Of a stretch of 44,757 nt of DNA, positions 37,551 through 44,757 are shown piece by piece. Source of the stretch: Pseudomonadota bacterium (GTDB lineage Bacteria; Pseudomonadota; Gammaproteobacteria; Steroidobacterales; Steroidobacteraceae). The stretch covers positions 1 through 44,757 of the forward strand of contig CANGFJ010000002.1 of NCBI GenBank assembly GCA_947453065.1, read 5' to 3'. The stretch's first letter is position 1. Every line of letters starts with the position of its first letter. The position numbers and the translations under genes are program-made. The notes under the pieces were generated by a model, which searched no databases, was not told the DNA's origin, and saw only the letters and a list, made by a program, of their open reading frames with translations.

Positions 37551-38285
37551 ATGAAAATCCTCGCTGTCCTTCTCCTGGCGGCGTGGCTGCCGCTCCAGGC
37601 GGTTGCCCAGGCCCCCGCTCCCGCCAAGGCCGACCCGCGCGTCGAACTGGCCGCCAAGATTCCTGGCGCCAAGCCCGACGACCTGCGCCCCACGCCGCTG
37701 CCCGGCATTTACGAACTCACGCATGGCGCCGACATTTCCTATGTCTCCGCCGATGCAAAATACATCTTCAGTGGTGAGCTCTACCGCGTCGCCGAGGGTG
37801 GGGACTTCCCCAACCTGACCGAGGTGCGCCGCCGCGAACTGCGCGCCAAGCTCGTGGCCGACATGCCGGAATCCGACATGATCGTCTTCGCCCCCAAAGA
37901 GACCAAGTACACGATCACCGTCTTTACGGATGTCGATTGCGCCTGGTGCCGCAGGCTGCACAGCGAGATGGCGGAGTACAACAAGCTGGGTGTGCGGGTT
38001 CGTTACATGGCCTGGCCGCGATCGGGGCCCGCCACGGAAGCCTGGACCAAGGCCATCGGCGTCTGGTGCGCGGCCAACAAACCAGAGGCGCTGACCCGCG
38101 CCAAGCGGGGCGAAGCCGTGAAGCCGGCCTCCTGCGCGCAGAACCCCGTGCAGAAACAGTGGGATCTGGGGCGTCAACTGGGCGTGCGAGGCACACCGGG
38201 CCTGATTCTGGCCGATGGAGAGCTCGTGCCCGGCTACCTACCGCCGGCAGAGTTGGTCAAGCACCTGCAGGCCTCGGCCAAGTAA
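37551..38285 (+). CDS. dsbC: DsbC-like thiol:disulfide interchange protein
   Basis: 244 residues. A signal peptide (to about residue 19, QAVAQ) sends it to the periplasm, where DsbC-type proteins isomerise wrong disulfides. An N-terminal dimerisation domain (about 30-100, containing TPLPGIYEL and YIFSGELY) precedes a thioredoxin fold with active site C130-A-W-C133; the usual DsbC sequence is CGYC. The cis-Pro loop is GTPGL (T215-P216), and C173/C195 match the second, structural disulfide of DsbC. Directly follows xerD, as in E. coli. Confidence 0.92.
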   Translation: MKILAVLLLAAWLPLQAVAQAPAPAKADPRVELAAKIPGAKPDDLRPTPLPGIYELTHGADISYVSADAKYIFSGELYRVAEGGDFPNLTEVRRRELRAKLVADMPESDMIVFAPKETKYTITVFTDVDCAWCRRLHSEMAEYNKLGVRVRYMAWPRSGPATEAWTKAIGVWCAANKPEALTRAKRGEAVKPASCAQNPVQKQWDLGRQLGVRGTPGLILADGELVPGYLPPAELVKHLQASAK

Positions 38286-38290
38286 ACCGC

Positions 38291-38338
38291 CGCGCCGCCT
38301 GTGGGGCGGCGCGACCGGGAGCGCGGTGTCAGCGCTCC
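38291..38338. terminator. Two consecutive hairpins between convergent dsbC and fdxA
   Basis: CGCGCCGCC at 38291-38299 pairs perfectly with GGCGGCGCG at 38305-38313 (five-base loop). A second 7-bp stem, GGAGCGC 38318-38324 with GCGCTCC 38332-38338, overlaps the fdxA stop. Neither is followed by a strong T tract, so their role as terminators is uncertain. Confidence 0.4.
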
Positions 38339-38652
38339 AGCAGCTTCAGCTTGTCGGGCTTGCCCTGCCAGTCTTTCGCGTCGGCCGGCGCGGGCTTCTT
38401 CTCGGTGATCACCGGCCACTCTTTGGCCAGCTCTGCGTTGAGCTTCAGGAAGCCTTCCTGGCCCTTGGGCACTTCTTCTTCGCTGAAGATCGCCTCGGCC
38501 GGGCATTCCGGCTCGCACAACGTGCAGTCAATGCACTCGTCCGGGTCGATCACCAGGAAATTGGGGCCCTCGTGGAAGCAGTCCACGGGGCAGACCTCCA
38601 CGCAGTCCATGAATTTGCACTTGATGCAGCTTTCGGTGACGACGAACGCCAT
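38329..38652 (-). CDS. fdxA: 7Fe ferredoxin (FdxA)
   Basis: 107 residues. Nine cysteines at 9, 12, 17, 21, 25, 40, 43, 46 and 50 match the pattern of Azotobacter ferredoxin I shifted by one residue: one [3Fe-4S] and one [4Fe-4S] cluster in a cytosolic electron carrier. The start [17 protein letters not shown] is the family hallmark, as is the C-terminal extension rich in Lys and Glu. The partner oxidoreductase cannot be read from the sequence. It is transcribed after the NUDIX gene on the same strand, with 26 bases between. Confidence 0.95.
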   Translation of the reverse strand: MAFVVTESCIKCKFMDCVEVCPVDCFHEGPNFLVIDPDECIDCTLCEPECPAEAIFSEEEVPKGQEGFLKLNAELAKEWPVITEKKPAPADAKDWQGKPDKLKLLER

Positions 38653-38678
38653 GCGGAACCCTCGAATTCGATAGCCGC

Positions 38679-39230
38679 CTATTCTGCCACGCGTCGGGTC
38701 AATTCGGTCAGGTGGTGGCCATCACGACCGGCGGCCCGGTCTTCCAGGTAGCGCTCCAGCGCGTAGCGGGTCGACGGGAAGGCAATATCCGCCCAGGGAA
38801 TGTCGGCGGGGTCGACCAGGGCCGTCTCCAGGCTTTCCGGGCCGGCCGCATGGATCGGCTCGGGCAGTTCGGCCCGGAAGAACACATGCACCTGGTGGGC
38901 GCTGGTGATGTTGACCAGCGCCAGCAGCGACCCGATGCGCACGTCGGCCAGCGCCTCTTCCTGGCATTCGCGCGCCGCACCGTGTTCCAGTGTCTCGCCG
39001 TTCTCCAGAAACCCAGCCGGAATCGTCCAATAGCCCAGACGCGGCTCGATGGCACGCCGGCAGATCAGGATCCGGCCGTTGTGCTCCGGCACGCAGCCCA
39101 CGACGATCCGCGGGTTCTGGTAGTGGACGATGCCGCAGGCGTCGCAGATGACGCGGGGCAGGTGGTCACCCTCGGGAATACGGGTGACGGTACGGGTGCC
39201 GCAGTGGCTGCAGAAGGCAAGGCTGCTCAT
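38679..39230 (-). CDS. NUDIX hydrolase with zinc ribbon
   Basis: 183 residues. The N-terminal zinc ribbon has C7-x2-C10 and C29-x2-C32, then a NUDIX domain with box residues about 73-95 ([21 protein letters not shown]; the last Gly of the consensus is Ala). The zinc ribbon plus NUDIX order recalls NADH pyrophosphatase NudC, but the protein is shorter (NudC is about 260) and the full NudC specificity motif is not visible, so the substrate is left open. Likely co-transcribed with fdxA. Confidence 0.88.
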   Translation of the reverse strand: MSSLAFCSHCGTRTVTRIPEGDHLPRVICDACGIVHYQNPRIVVGCVPEHNGRILICRRAIEPRLGYWTIPAGFLENGETLEHGAARECQEEALADVRIGSLLALVNITSAHQVHVFFRAELPEPIHAAGPESLETALVDPADIPWADIAFPSTRYALERYLEDRAAGRDGHHLTELTRRVAE

Positions 39231-39355
39231 GGGCGCAGCCTATCAGTTCCCTGATCCGTATCAGGAAAACCCTGACAGGAACTCCCCAATGGTGGCCTTT
39301 GGCCAGATCTCTAGGATTGCATCCAGAACGGATCTTTCACGGAGCGCATTGCACC

Positions 39356-39625
39356 ATGGTCAGCATCGACACCAGCGGAATCGACGAACTCATCGAAGCA
39401 CGCCCAATGGAATTCGAGTGCCACAGCTGTCACGAGACCAACAGCCGGGCGCTGGGGTGGATGCGCAAGCGTCACGAGACGCACTGCGACAGCTGCGGCG
39501 AGTTGATCGTGCTGGGCACGGCAGACCTGCGCGCCCAGATGCGCAACACCGAGCGGTTGCTGCGCGCTTTGAGCGAGCAGCTGACCCAGCAGCTGAGCCA
39601 CAGCCGGGCCAACTGGGCCAGGTAA
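39356..39625 (+). CDS. Small zinc-ribbon protein, unidentified
   Basis: 89 residues from the ATG at 39356, preceded by GGAG about 11 bases upstream. C22-x2-C25 and C44-x2-C47 could bind one zinc ion (ECHSCHE and HCDSCGE). The rest is an amphipathic helix (LRAQMRNTERLLRALSEQLTQQL). No family is recognised. A TTG start at 39299 would add 19 residues without homology. It lies 82 bases before the EAL-domain gene on the same strand, so a regulatory role near it is only a positional guess. Confidence 0.65.
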   Translation: MVSIDTSGIDELIEARPMEFECHSCHETNSRALGWMRKRHETHCDSCGELIVLGTADLRAQMRNTERLLRALSEQLTQQLSHSRANWAR

Positions 39626-39707
39626 ATCCGGTGCGAGGAGGCCGTGTCGGCTGTTGCGACACGGCGCACGTTTAAGTGCTCCAGACAATAGGCATACTCA
39701 GCAGGTA

Positions 39708-41876
39708 ATGCCTGTTTCTAATGAAAATCCTGCAAAATCAGACGCCTCAACGGTTAGGTACACCCACCTCTTCCGGGCGCTTGAGCCGGGCCTGCTGGGC
39801 GTGGTCCTCGCTGCGCCTGATCTGCGCCGTCGTGGTGAATGGGGCCAGGCCCCTGCCGCGATCGATGCGGCCCTGCGGGCCACAGGCTGGCTGGCCGCCG
39901 GCAGTGAGCCCCCCGCGCCACAGACTCCTCCGTTTGGCCCCGACCAGGGATTGCTGCTGATTCCGCTGGTGTCGGATTCGGGGCGGCTGCTGGGCGGGTT
40001 GGCGCTGCTGCTTCCCTCTGCTGCCCCGGAAGCCCTGACTGCGCTGCGCGAGCGGCTCTCACCGGCGGTCGAGTGCCTGCGGCAGGAGATTTCGACGGTC
40101 GATGCCGCGGCGCGCGCCACAGAGCTGCAACTCCTGCGTACCGCGAGCCAGCTGGAAACCGATTACGAAGAGGGTGCCTCGCTGGCGCAGGTACTGGACG
40201 CCAGCCTGCAACGCGCTGGCGCCGAGATGGTGCTGCTGCTGGTGCCTGCTCTGGGCCTAAAGGTGGAACACAAACGCGCGGCGGCGTTCTCGCCCAGTGT
40301 GGCCGCCGAGCGCGAGGGCTTGGTGGCCAGGCTGACGGCCCAGGCCGCCACGCTGCGCCGGCCGCTGGTCATCAATGGGCCTGGTCCGCGCGCCGACCGC
40401 GCCGCCGGCTGCCGCATGTTGCTGGTGCCGCTGCGCTGTTGCCAGGGCCGTGTCCGGGCAGTGGTGGCGTACCTGAGTCCGATAGACGCTGCCCCCTTCG
40501 GTGCCCAGCAGACGCTGGTGCTGCAGGCGGGCGGATCGGCGATCGTCCGTCGGCTGGAGGCCGACCTGGACCGCCGGACCGGGCTGCTCAACCGCAAGGG
40601 CCTGGAAGACATCATGCAGCGCGTGAAGCGGGGCATGGGCTGTCTGCTGCTCATCGACATCGACCGATTGCACGCGATCAACGAGGTGCAGGGGTTTCAT
40701 GTCGGGGACGATCTGCTGGGGCAGGTTGGCGACTTGCTCAAAGCGCCCCTGCTGCCCCAGGGTGCCCATGCGGCGCGGCTGTTCGGCGGCTGCTATGCCG
40801 TGCTGGTGGCTGGCATCGAGGCGCAGGCCGGCGCAGACCTGGCGGTGCAGATCCAGGATGCCGTGGGCGCCCTCAAGATCGGCAAGTCCGGCGGTCGTGA
40901 TGCGGTCAAGGTCAGCTGCGGCGTGGCCGAGATCAAGAATTTCGGCGAGCCCCTGGCCAAGGCGTTCGTCGCCGCCGAGGTGGTGCTGAAGCTGGCCAAG
41001 GAGCGCGGGCGCTCGCGCGTGGAAGTCCACGTTTCAGAGAATTCCAGCATCATTCGCCGCCACGACGAAGTGTTCGCTGCGGCGGACCTGCGCGAGGCGC
41101 TGCGAACGCGGCAGGTGATGCTGTTCGCCCAGAAAATCGTCTCGCTGAAAGATCGCCAGGCACCGGTGGGGTTCGAGCTGCTGATGCGGATGCGCGACCC
41201 GCAGACCGGGGAAATCAAGCCCCCGAAGGAATTTATCGCGGCCGCCCAGCGCTATCAGCTGTTGCCGGCGCTGGACCGCTATGTGGCGGATCTGGCGTTC
41301 GAGATGCTGGCGCCCTACCGCGACCTGCTCGGGCGCCAGCGCATCAGCGTGTCGATCAACGTCTCAGGGCAGTCCGTGGGCGCTCCGGCGTTCATCGACA
41401 ATTTCATTAGCCAGCTGCGTGCCTCGAAACTGCCGCCTTCGGTGATCACGGTCGAGATCACCGAGCAGGCTGCCGTGACCAACCTCGCGCAGGCCGCCGA
41501 CATGATGCGGCGCCTGCGGGATGCGGGCTGCGGCATCGCGCTGGATGATTTCGGCACGGGGGCCAATTCGCTGGCCTATCTGCGCACGCTGCCGATCACG
41601 CGCATCAAGATCGACGGCAGCTTCGTGCGGGACATGCTCACCAACGCGCGCTCCGATGCAGCGGTGCGCGGCATTGCGCAGCTGGCGCTGGGGTTCCGGC
41701 TGGATACCGTGGCGGAAATGATCGAGAGCAAGGAAGTGGCCGACGCGCTGCGCGCCATGGGCATCGACAAGGGGCAGGGCTATTTCTTTGGCAAGCCCGA
41801 GCCGCTGGAAGACGCCCTTGCGGCGCTCAAGAAGCGCGACAAGTCCGATATCTCGGAGTTCCTGCAGTTCACCTGA
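39708..41876 (+). CDS. EAL-domain protein with degenerate GGDEF and GAF-like N-terminus
   Basis: 722 residues from the ATG at 39708. No membrane helix or signal peptide. Residues about 20-280 look like one or two GAF-like sensory regions linked by a coiled coil (RATELQLLRTASQLETDYEE). A GGDEF domain (about 285-445) has lost its active site: the expected RLGGDEF reads RLFGGCY (357-363), so cyclase activity is unlikely. The EAL domain (about 455-700) has E490-L-L, D613-D614, K634, E670 and Q690, so it may hydrolyse c-di-GMP. The in-frame TTG at 39654 is less likely as a start. Convergent with tRNA-Leu. Confidence 0.9.
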   Translation: MPVSNENPAKSDASTVRYTHLFRALEPGLLGVVLAAPDLRRRGEWGQAPAAIDAALRATGWLAAGSEPPAPQTPPFGPDQGLLLIPLVSDSGRLLGGLALLLPSAAPEALTALRERLSPAVECLRQEISTVDAAARATELQLLRTASQLETDYEEGASLAQVLDASLQRAGAEMVLLLVPALGLKVEHKRAAAFSPSVAAEREGLVARLTAQAATLRRPLVINGPGPRADRAAGCRMLLVPLRCCQGRVRAVVAYLSPIDAAPFGAQQTLVLQAGGSAIVRRLEADLDRRTGLLNRKGLEDIMQRVKRGMGCLLLIDIDRLHAINEVQGFHVGDDLLGQVGDLLKAPLLPQGAHAARLFGGCYAVLVAGIEAQAGADLAVQIQDAVGALKIGKSGGRDAVKVSCGVAEIKNFGEPLAKAFVAAEVVLKLAKERGRSRVEVHVSENSSIIRRHDEVFAAADLREALRTRQVMLFAQKIVSLKDRQAPVGFELLMRMRDPQTGEIKPPKEFIAAAQRYQLLPALDRYVADLAFEMLAPYRDLLGRQRISVSINVSGQSVGAPAFIDNFISQLRASKLPPSVITVEITEQAAVTNLAQAADMMRRLRDAGCGIALDDFGTGANSLAYLRTLPITRIKIDGSFVRDMLTNARSDAAVRGIAQLALGFRLDTVAEMIESKEVADALRAMGIDKGQGYFFGKPEPLEDALAALKKRDKSDISEFLQFT

Positions 41877-41887
41877 GGTGAAGGGCG

Positions 41888-41974
41888 TGGTGCCGGTGGT
41901 CGGAATCGAACCGACACATGGTTACCCATGGCAGATTTTGAGTCTGCTGCGTCTACCAGTTCCGCCACACCGGC
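41888..41974 (-). tRNA. tRNA-Leu (anticodon CAA)
   Basis: Read on the minus strand, 41974 to 41888 folds as a class II tRNA of 87 bases. The acceptor stem GCCGGTG pairs with CACCGGC, followed by a discriminator A and an encoded CCA. The anticodon loop is CTCAAAA with stem GCAGA/TCTGC, giving anticodon CAA for UUG. A long variable arm (ATGGGTAACCAT) and the T loop GGTTCGATTCC confirm tRNA-Leu. It lies just past the stop of the convergent EAL gene. Confidence 0.95.
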
Positions 41975-42048
41975 GCGGACGCGAATGGTAAGCAATTTTT
42001 TGCCTTCAGGGTGCGACCTTTTTCAACGCTGGCGCATCTTAGTGTTCA

Positions 42049-42618
42049 GTGAGCCGCCTTTCCGACATCCAGATTGATGCCCAGACCCTGGCGCAGGCTG
42101 CCCGGGGGGAGGCCGCTGCGCAGTCAGCGGTCTACCAGGCGCTCTCGCCGGCCGTCTTCGCGCTGACCCGTCGGCTGGTGGCGGACCGCGCGGCCGCCGA
42201 AGACCTCTTCCAGGACAGCCTGATGGCGGTGTTCCAGAATCTGCCGCAGTTCCGCGGCGAGGCGCCATTTGGTGCCTGGGTCCGCCGCATCGTCACCACC
42301 CGCTGTTTCATGTATCTGCGCTCGCCGTGGCAGCGCGTCCGCGGGGTGTTGCCGGATTTCAGCAGCGAAACCGACCTGGTCACCCAGATGGACCTGTCGC
42401 GCGCGCTCGCCCGTCTGCCGCCGCTGACGCGGGCGGTGGTCTGGCTGCATGACGTCGAGGGCCTGACACACGAAGAAATCGCCCAGGGCTTTGGTCGCAG
42501 TGTCAGTTTTTCCAAATCGCAGCTGGCGCGGGCACATCGTGTGCTGCGCGGGCTGCTGGGCGTTCCCGAGGACACCGTATGCCAGAGTCTGGCTCCCACC
42601 TTGAGGTCCGTGACATGA
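42049..42618 (+). CDS. ECF-type RNA polymerase sigma factor
   Basis: 189 residues from a GTG start. Region 2 (about 28-95) shows AEDLFQDSLMAVFQNLPQFRG and FGAWVRRIVTTR, and region 4 (about 118-170) shows LPPLTRAVVWLHDVEGLTHEEIAQGFGRS. No region 1 or region 3 is present, as in ECF sigma factors. It heads a three-gene run: the next gene starts inside its stop (ATGA), then an exported PDZ protein. The promoters it recognises cannot be read here. It is divergent from tRNA-Leu across 74 bases. Confidence 0.92.
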   Translation: MSRLSDIQIDAQTLAQAARGEAAAQSAVYQALSPAVFALTRRLVADRAAAEDLFQDSLMAVFQNLPQFRGEAPFGAWVRRIVTTRCFMYLRSPWQRVRGVLPDFSSETDLVTQMDLSRALARLPPLTRAVVWLHDVEGLTHEEIAQGFGRSVSFSKSQLARAHRVLRGLLGVPEDTVCQSLAPTLRSVT

Positions 42619-43067
42619 CGGACCTGTCCTCCTCCCTGCGCCAGTTGGCCGCCGGGGACGCCGTGCTGCCACCGCCGTATGACTTCGCCGAGTTCCGGCG
42701 CCGGGGCCCGCTGCGGGGCCTTGGCCTGCTAAGGCTGACAGCAGTGGCCGCGACCCTGGGCGCCGTGCTGCTGGGCACGGCCCTGTGGCGCTACGTTGAT
42801 GTCGGGCCGGCTGCGTTACCGGCTGTTATACCGGTGACGATGACAGGTCCGGCGGTATCAGACGGGGCGCCGGCGCTGGTGCGGGCTGGGCACTGGGCCG
42901 CCCGCACCGAGATCGAAGAACGCATTGCGGTGCTGGACGCGATGCTGAGCGAGAGCCGCGTGAGTGGCGGGCAGGCAGATCGCCTGCGCGCCCTGGAGCA
43001 GGGGCGATCGACGCTGGTCGATGCCCTGCAGCGCGTGGCCTATGCGCACCAGTTGGTCGAACCCTGA
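42615..43067 (+). CDS. Single-pass membrane protein, putative anti-sigma factor
   Basis: 150 residues from the ATG at 42615 (overlapping the sigma-factor stop by four bases; an in-frame ATG at 42579 is possible). A short cytosolic N-terminus with a Pro-rich stretch (VLPPPYDF) and an RRRGP patch precedes one membrane helix (about 40-58, AVAATLGAVLLGTALW), then a periplasmic part with a helical segment (EIEERIAVLDAMLSE). No cysteines, so it lacks the zinc HxxxCxxC anti-sigma motif. Its identification as an anti-sigma factor rests on coupling and topology, not homology. Confidence 0.6.
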   Translation: MTDLSSSLRQLAAGDAVLPPPYDFAEFRRRGPLRGLGLLRLTAVAATLGAVLLGTALWRYVDVGPAALPAVIPVTMTGPAVSDGAPALVRAGHWAARTEIEERIAVLDAMLSESRVSGGQADRLRALEQGRSTLVDALQRVAYAHQLVEP

Positions 43068-43092
43068 AACCCCCTGCGAGGAGTCTGTTGCC

Positions 43093-44073
43093 ATGAAACA
43101 AATATCACTGTGGGTGCTGGCCGTCCTGGCCACTGCCGGGTCCGGGTCGCTGCTGGCGCAGGCGCCACCGCCGCCGCCCAATGCCGAGGTGGAACAGCAG
43201 CTGGCTGCGGCCCGCGACCGCCTCGACGCCGCAGCCCGCGAGGTCGCCGAGCTCTCGTCCCGGCTGGGTGACAGCGTGGGCCGTCGAGGCGGCCCTGCTG
43301 CCTTCCTGATGATGACGCCCCGAGCCATCCTGGGTGTGCAGATCGAACCCCGGGCAGGCGTGGCGGGCGCGCCGGTCGTTGCGGTCAGCCCGGGTGGCGC
43401 GGCGGCGGCGGCAGGCATTGAAGCCGGCGATGTGATTACCGGCATCGACAGCACAGACCTGGCCAAAGCGGCACAGCCGGCGCGCGCGCTGGTCGAGCGC
43501 ATGCGGGAGCTCAAGCCAGATACCAAGGTGAAGCTGCGCGTTACGCGGGCCGGCAAGAGCCGCGAATTCGAACTCCTGCCGCGCGTGACACCGCCGATGA
43601 ACCGCATGGTCGACATCACCACGGCTGCGGGCGGCGACCGCGATCCGCGCGTTATCAAGCGCTTCATCCTGCGGCGCGGACCCGGCGGCGGTGAAGGGGG
43701 CGGGCCAGACGACCCGCACGGGCCGATGGGGCGCCAGGGGCCGCCGCCTGCTATGGGCATGGGCATGGGCATAGGCATGGGCGAGCTGCGGCATCTGGCC
43801 GGGCTGGAGCTGGCCACCCTGTCGCCACGTCTGGGCGGCTATTTCGGCGCCAAGGCCGGCGTGCTGGTGGTGCGGGCCGGCAATCCGGTCTTCCAGCTCG
43901 AGGATGGCGATGTCATCACCGCGGTCGATGGGCGCGAGCCGACCTCGGCGGCCCATGTGACCCGCATCCTGCGGTCCTACCAGCCCGGCGAGAAGCTCAC
44001 GATCAAGGTGCTGCGCGACCGCAAGCCGTTGCAGCTGGACGTGGTGATTGCCGTGGGGCAGGGCGCTCCCTAA
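43093..44073 (+). CDS. Exported protein with two PDZ domains
   Basis: 326 residues from the ATG at 43093, preceded by GAGGAG. Signal peptide to about residue 23 (SLLAQ before APPPPP), a coiled-coil segment (31-61), PDZ1 (about 78-165, with AGIEAGDVITGID), a Gly/Pro/Met-rich linker (about 195-230) containing alternating Met-Gly (221-229), and PDZ2 (about 240-322, with FQLEDGDVITAVDG). No protease domain is present, so it is a periplasmic scaffold or peptide-binding protein rather than a DegS/HtrA-type protease. Third gene of the sigma-factor cassette. Confidence 0.88.
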   Translation: MKQISLWVLAVLATAGSGSLLAQAPPPPPNAEVEQQLAAARDRLDAAAREVAELSSRLGDSVGRRGGPAAFLMMTPRAILGVQIEPRAGVAGAPVVAVSPGGAAAAAGIEAGDVITGIDSTDLAKAAQPARALVERMRELKPDTKVKLRVTRAGKSREFELLPRVTPPMNRMVDITTAAGGDRDPRVIKRFILRRGPGGGEGGGPDDPHGPMGRQGPPPAMGMGMGIGMGELRHLAGLELATLSPRLGGYFGAKAGVLVVRAGNPVFQLEDGDVITAVDGREPTSAAHVTRILRSYQPGEKLTIKVLRDRKPLQLDVVIAVGQGAP

Positions 44074-44085
44074 CATGCGCGGCCC

Positions 44086-44757
44086 ATGCGCCGCACCGAC
44101 TTCACCTTTGACCTGCCACCGGAGCTGATCGCCCAGGCTCCGCTGGCAGAGCGATCTGCCAGCCGTCTGCTGGCCGTCGATGGCGCCACCGGTGCCATCG
44201 ACGATCGCTTGTTCACCGACCTTCCAGGCCTGCTGCAGGCCGGCGACCTGCTGGTGTTCAACGACACCCGCGTGGTCGCAGCGCGCATTTTCGGCAGCAA
44301 GCCCTCCGGCGGCCGCGTGGAGCTCTTCCTGGAGCGGCCGATCGCCGAGCGGCGCGCGCTGGCACAGATGCGGGCCAGCAAGGCAATCCGCCCCGGACTG
44401 GAAGTGATGACGGCTGGCGGCGTGGTCCGCGTGGTCGAGCGTCACGCTGACCTCTGGGAAGTCGAAACCCCCACCGAGGTACTGGCGTTCTTTGACGCGC
44501 ACGGCCAGATGCCCCTGCCGCCGTACATTGCCCGCGAGGCCGGCGAGCTGGACCGCGAGCGCTACCAGAGCCTGTTTGCGCGCGTGCCGGGCGCGGTGGC
44601 GGCGCCGACCGCCAGCCTGCACTTCGATGCGCCGTTGCTGGCGCGCATTGCCGACCGGGGCGTGCTGACTGCGCGCGTCACCTTGCAGGTGGGCGCGGGC
44701 ACCTTTCAGCCGCTACGCGTCGACGACCTGGCCCAGCACGTCATGCATGCCGAGCGC
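44086..44757 (+). CDS. queA: S-adenosylmethionine:tRNA ribosyltransferase-isomerase, 5' part
   Basis: The first 224 codons run off the window end (family length is about 345). QueA adds the epoxycyclopentane ring precursor of queuosine to tRNA anticodons using SAM. The N-terminus RRTDFTFDLPPELIAQAP is the QueA start, followed by FNDTRVVAARIFG, GGRVELFLER, MPLPPYIAR, YQSLFA and PTASLHF, all family blocks. The start at 44086 is set by this homology; an ATG at 44075 is out of frame. It follows the PDZ gene by 12 bases, so may be read from the same transcript. Confidence 0.96.
   Translation, partial: MRRTDFTFDLPPELIAQAPLAERSASRLLAVDGATGAIDDRLFTDLPGLLQAGDLLVFNDTRVVAARIFGSKPSGGRVELFLERPIAERRALAQMRASKAIRPGLEVMTAGGVVRVVERHADLWEVETPTEVLAFFDAHGQMPLPPYIAREAGELDRERYQSLFARVPGAVAAPTASLHFDAPLLARIADRGVLTARVTLQVGAGTFQPLRVDDLAQHVMHAER

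Noticed and set aside
44075-44085. ATG at 44075 as start of queA
   Set aside because: Out of frame with the QueA homology, which begins at the ATG at 44086.

Overview
This is a dense, high-G+C chromosomal segment of a free-living gammaproteobacterium. Gene content and order point to the Xanthomonadales/Nevskiales (Steroidobacteraceae-like) side of the class: glnE next to LPS-core genes, pcm–tolC–waaA, xerD–dsbC, a tkt–gap–pgk–pyk cluster, a Kdo kinase and a PPi-dependent phosphofructokinase. That placement is inference. I see no insertion sequence, phage, CRISPR array or rRNA. No stretch over about 210 bases lacks a gene; the longest gaps are 10769-10977, 24890-25081, 36455-36636 and 6484-6660.

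Layout. 1-4319: the end of glnE, a small zinc-finger protein, then LPS inner-core genes (a leftward heptosyltransferase with a coupled DUF6165 gene; rightward kdkA-waaA). 4330-6483: leftward TolC-type outer-membrane protein and pcm. 6661-13131: signalling and proteostasis, with a PAS-GGDEF-EAL protein, an M48 peptidase, an AIM24-family protein and a soluble triple-PAS chemoreceptor. 13217-17507: a leftward unit of PPi-dependent phosphofructokinase (pfp), an unidentified exported protein whose start overlaps the pfp stop, and a membrane H+-pumping pyrophosphatase (hppA). 17621-18607: divergent adenylate kinase carrying a histone-H1/AlgP-like Lys/Ala tail of about 107 residues. 18616-24889: RNase D, a membrane protein, mpl (murein-peptide recycling), a LON-substrate-binding-domain protein, a CPBP protease, a methyltransferase and a CpdA-like phosphodiesterase. 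25082-30767: rightward tkt-gap-pgk-pyk. 30812-36454: exported PrxQ-type peroxiredoxin, patatin, MgtE, ETF-ubiquinone oxidoreductase and PlsC. 36637-41876: xerD, a DsbC-like protein, 7Fe ferredoxin, NUDIX hydrolase, a small zinc-ribbon protein and a GAF-like/degenerate-GGDEF/EAL protein. 41888-44757: tRNA-Leu(CAA), an ECF sigma factor with a coupled membrane protein and an exported double-PDZ protein, and the 5' part of queA.

The main theme is energy metabolism. A reversible PPi-dependent PFK shares a transcription direction with a proton-pumping pyrophosphatase whose sequence has the K+-independent signature, and most of lower glycolysis lies about 10 kb away. This suggests PPi-linked glycolysis coupled to the proton gradient. 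The most unusual single objects are the tailed adenylate kinase, the unidentified exported protein inside the pfp-hppA unit, and the sigma/membrane protein/PDZ cassette. Functions are read from motifs and family resemblance; no database search was run.
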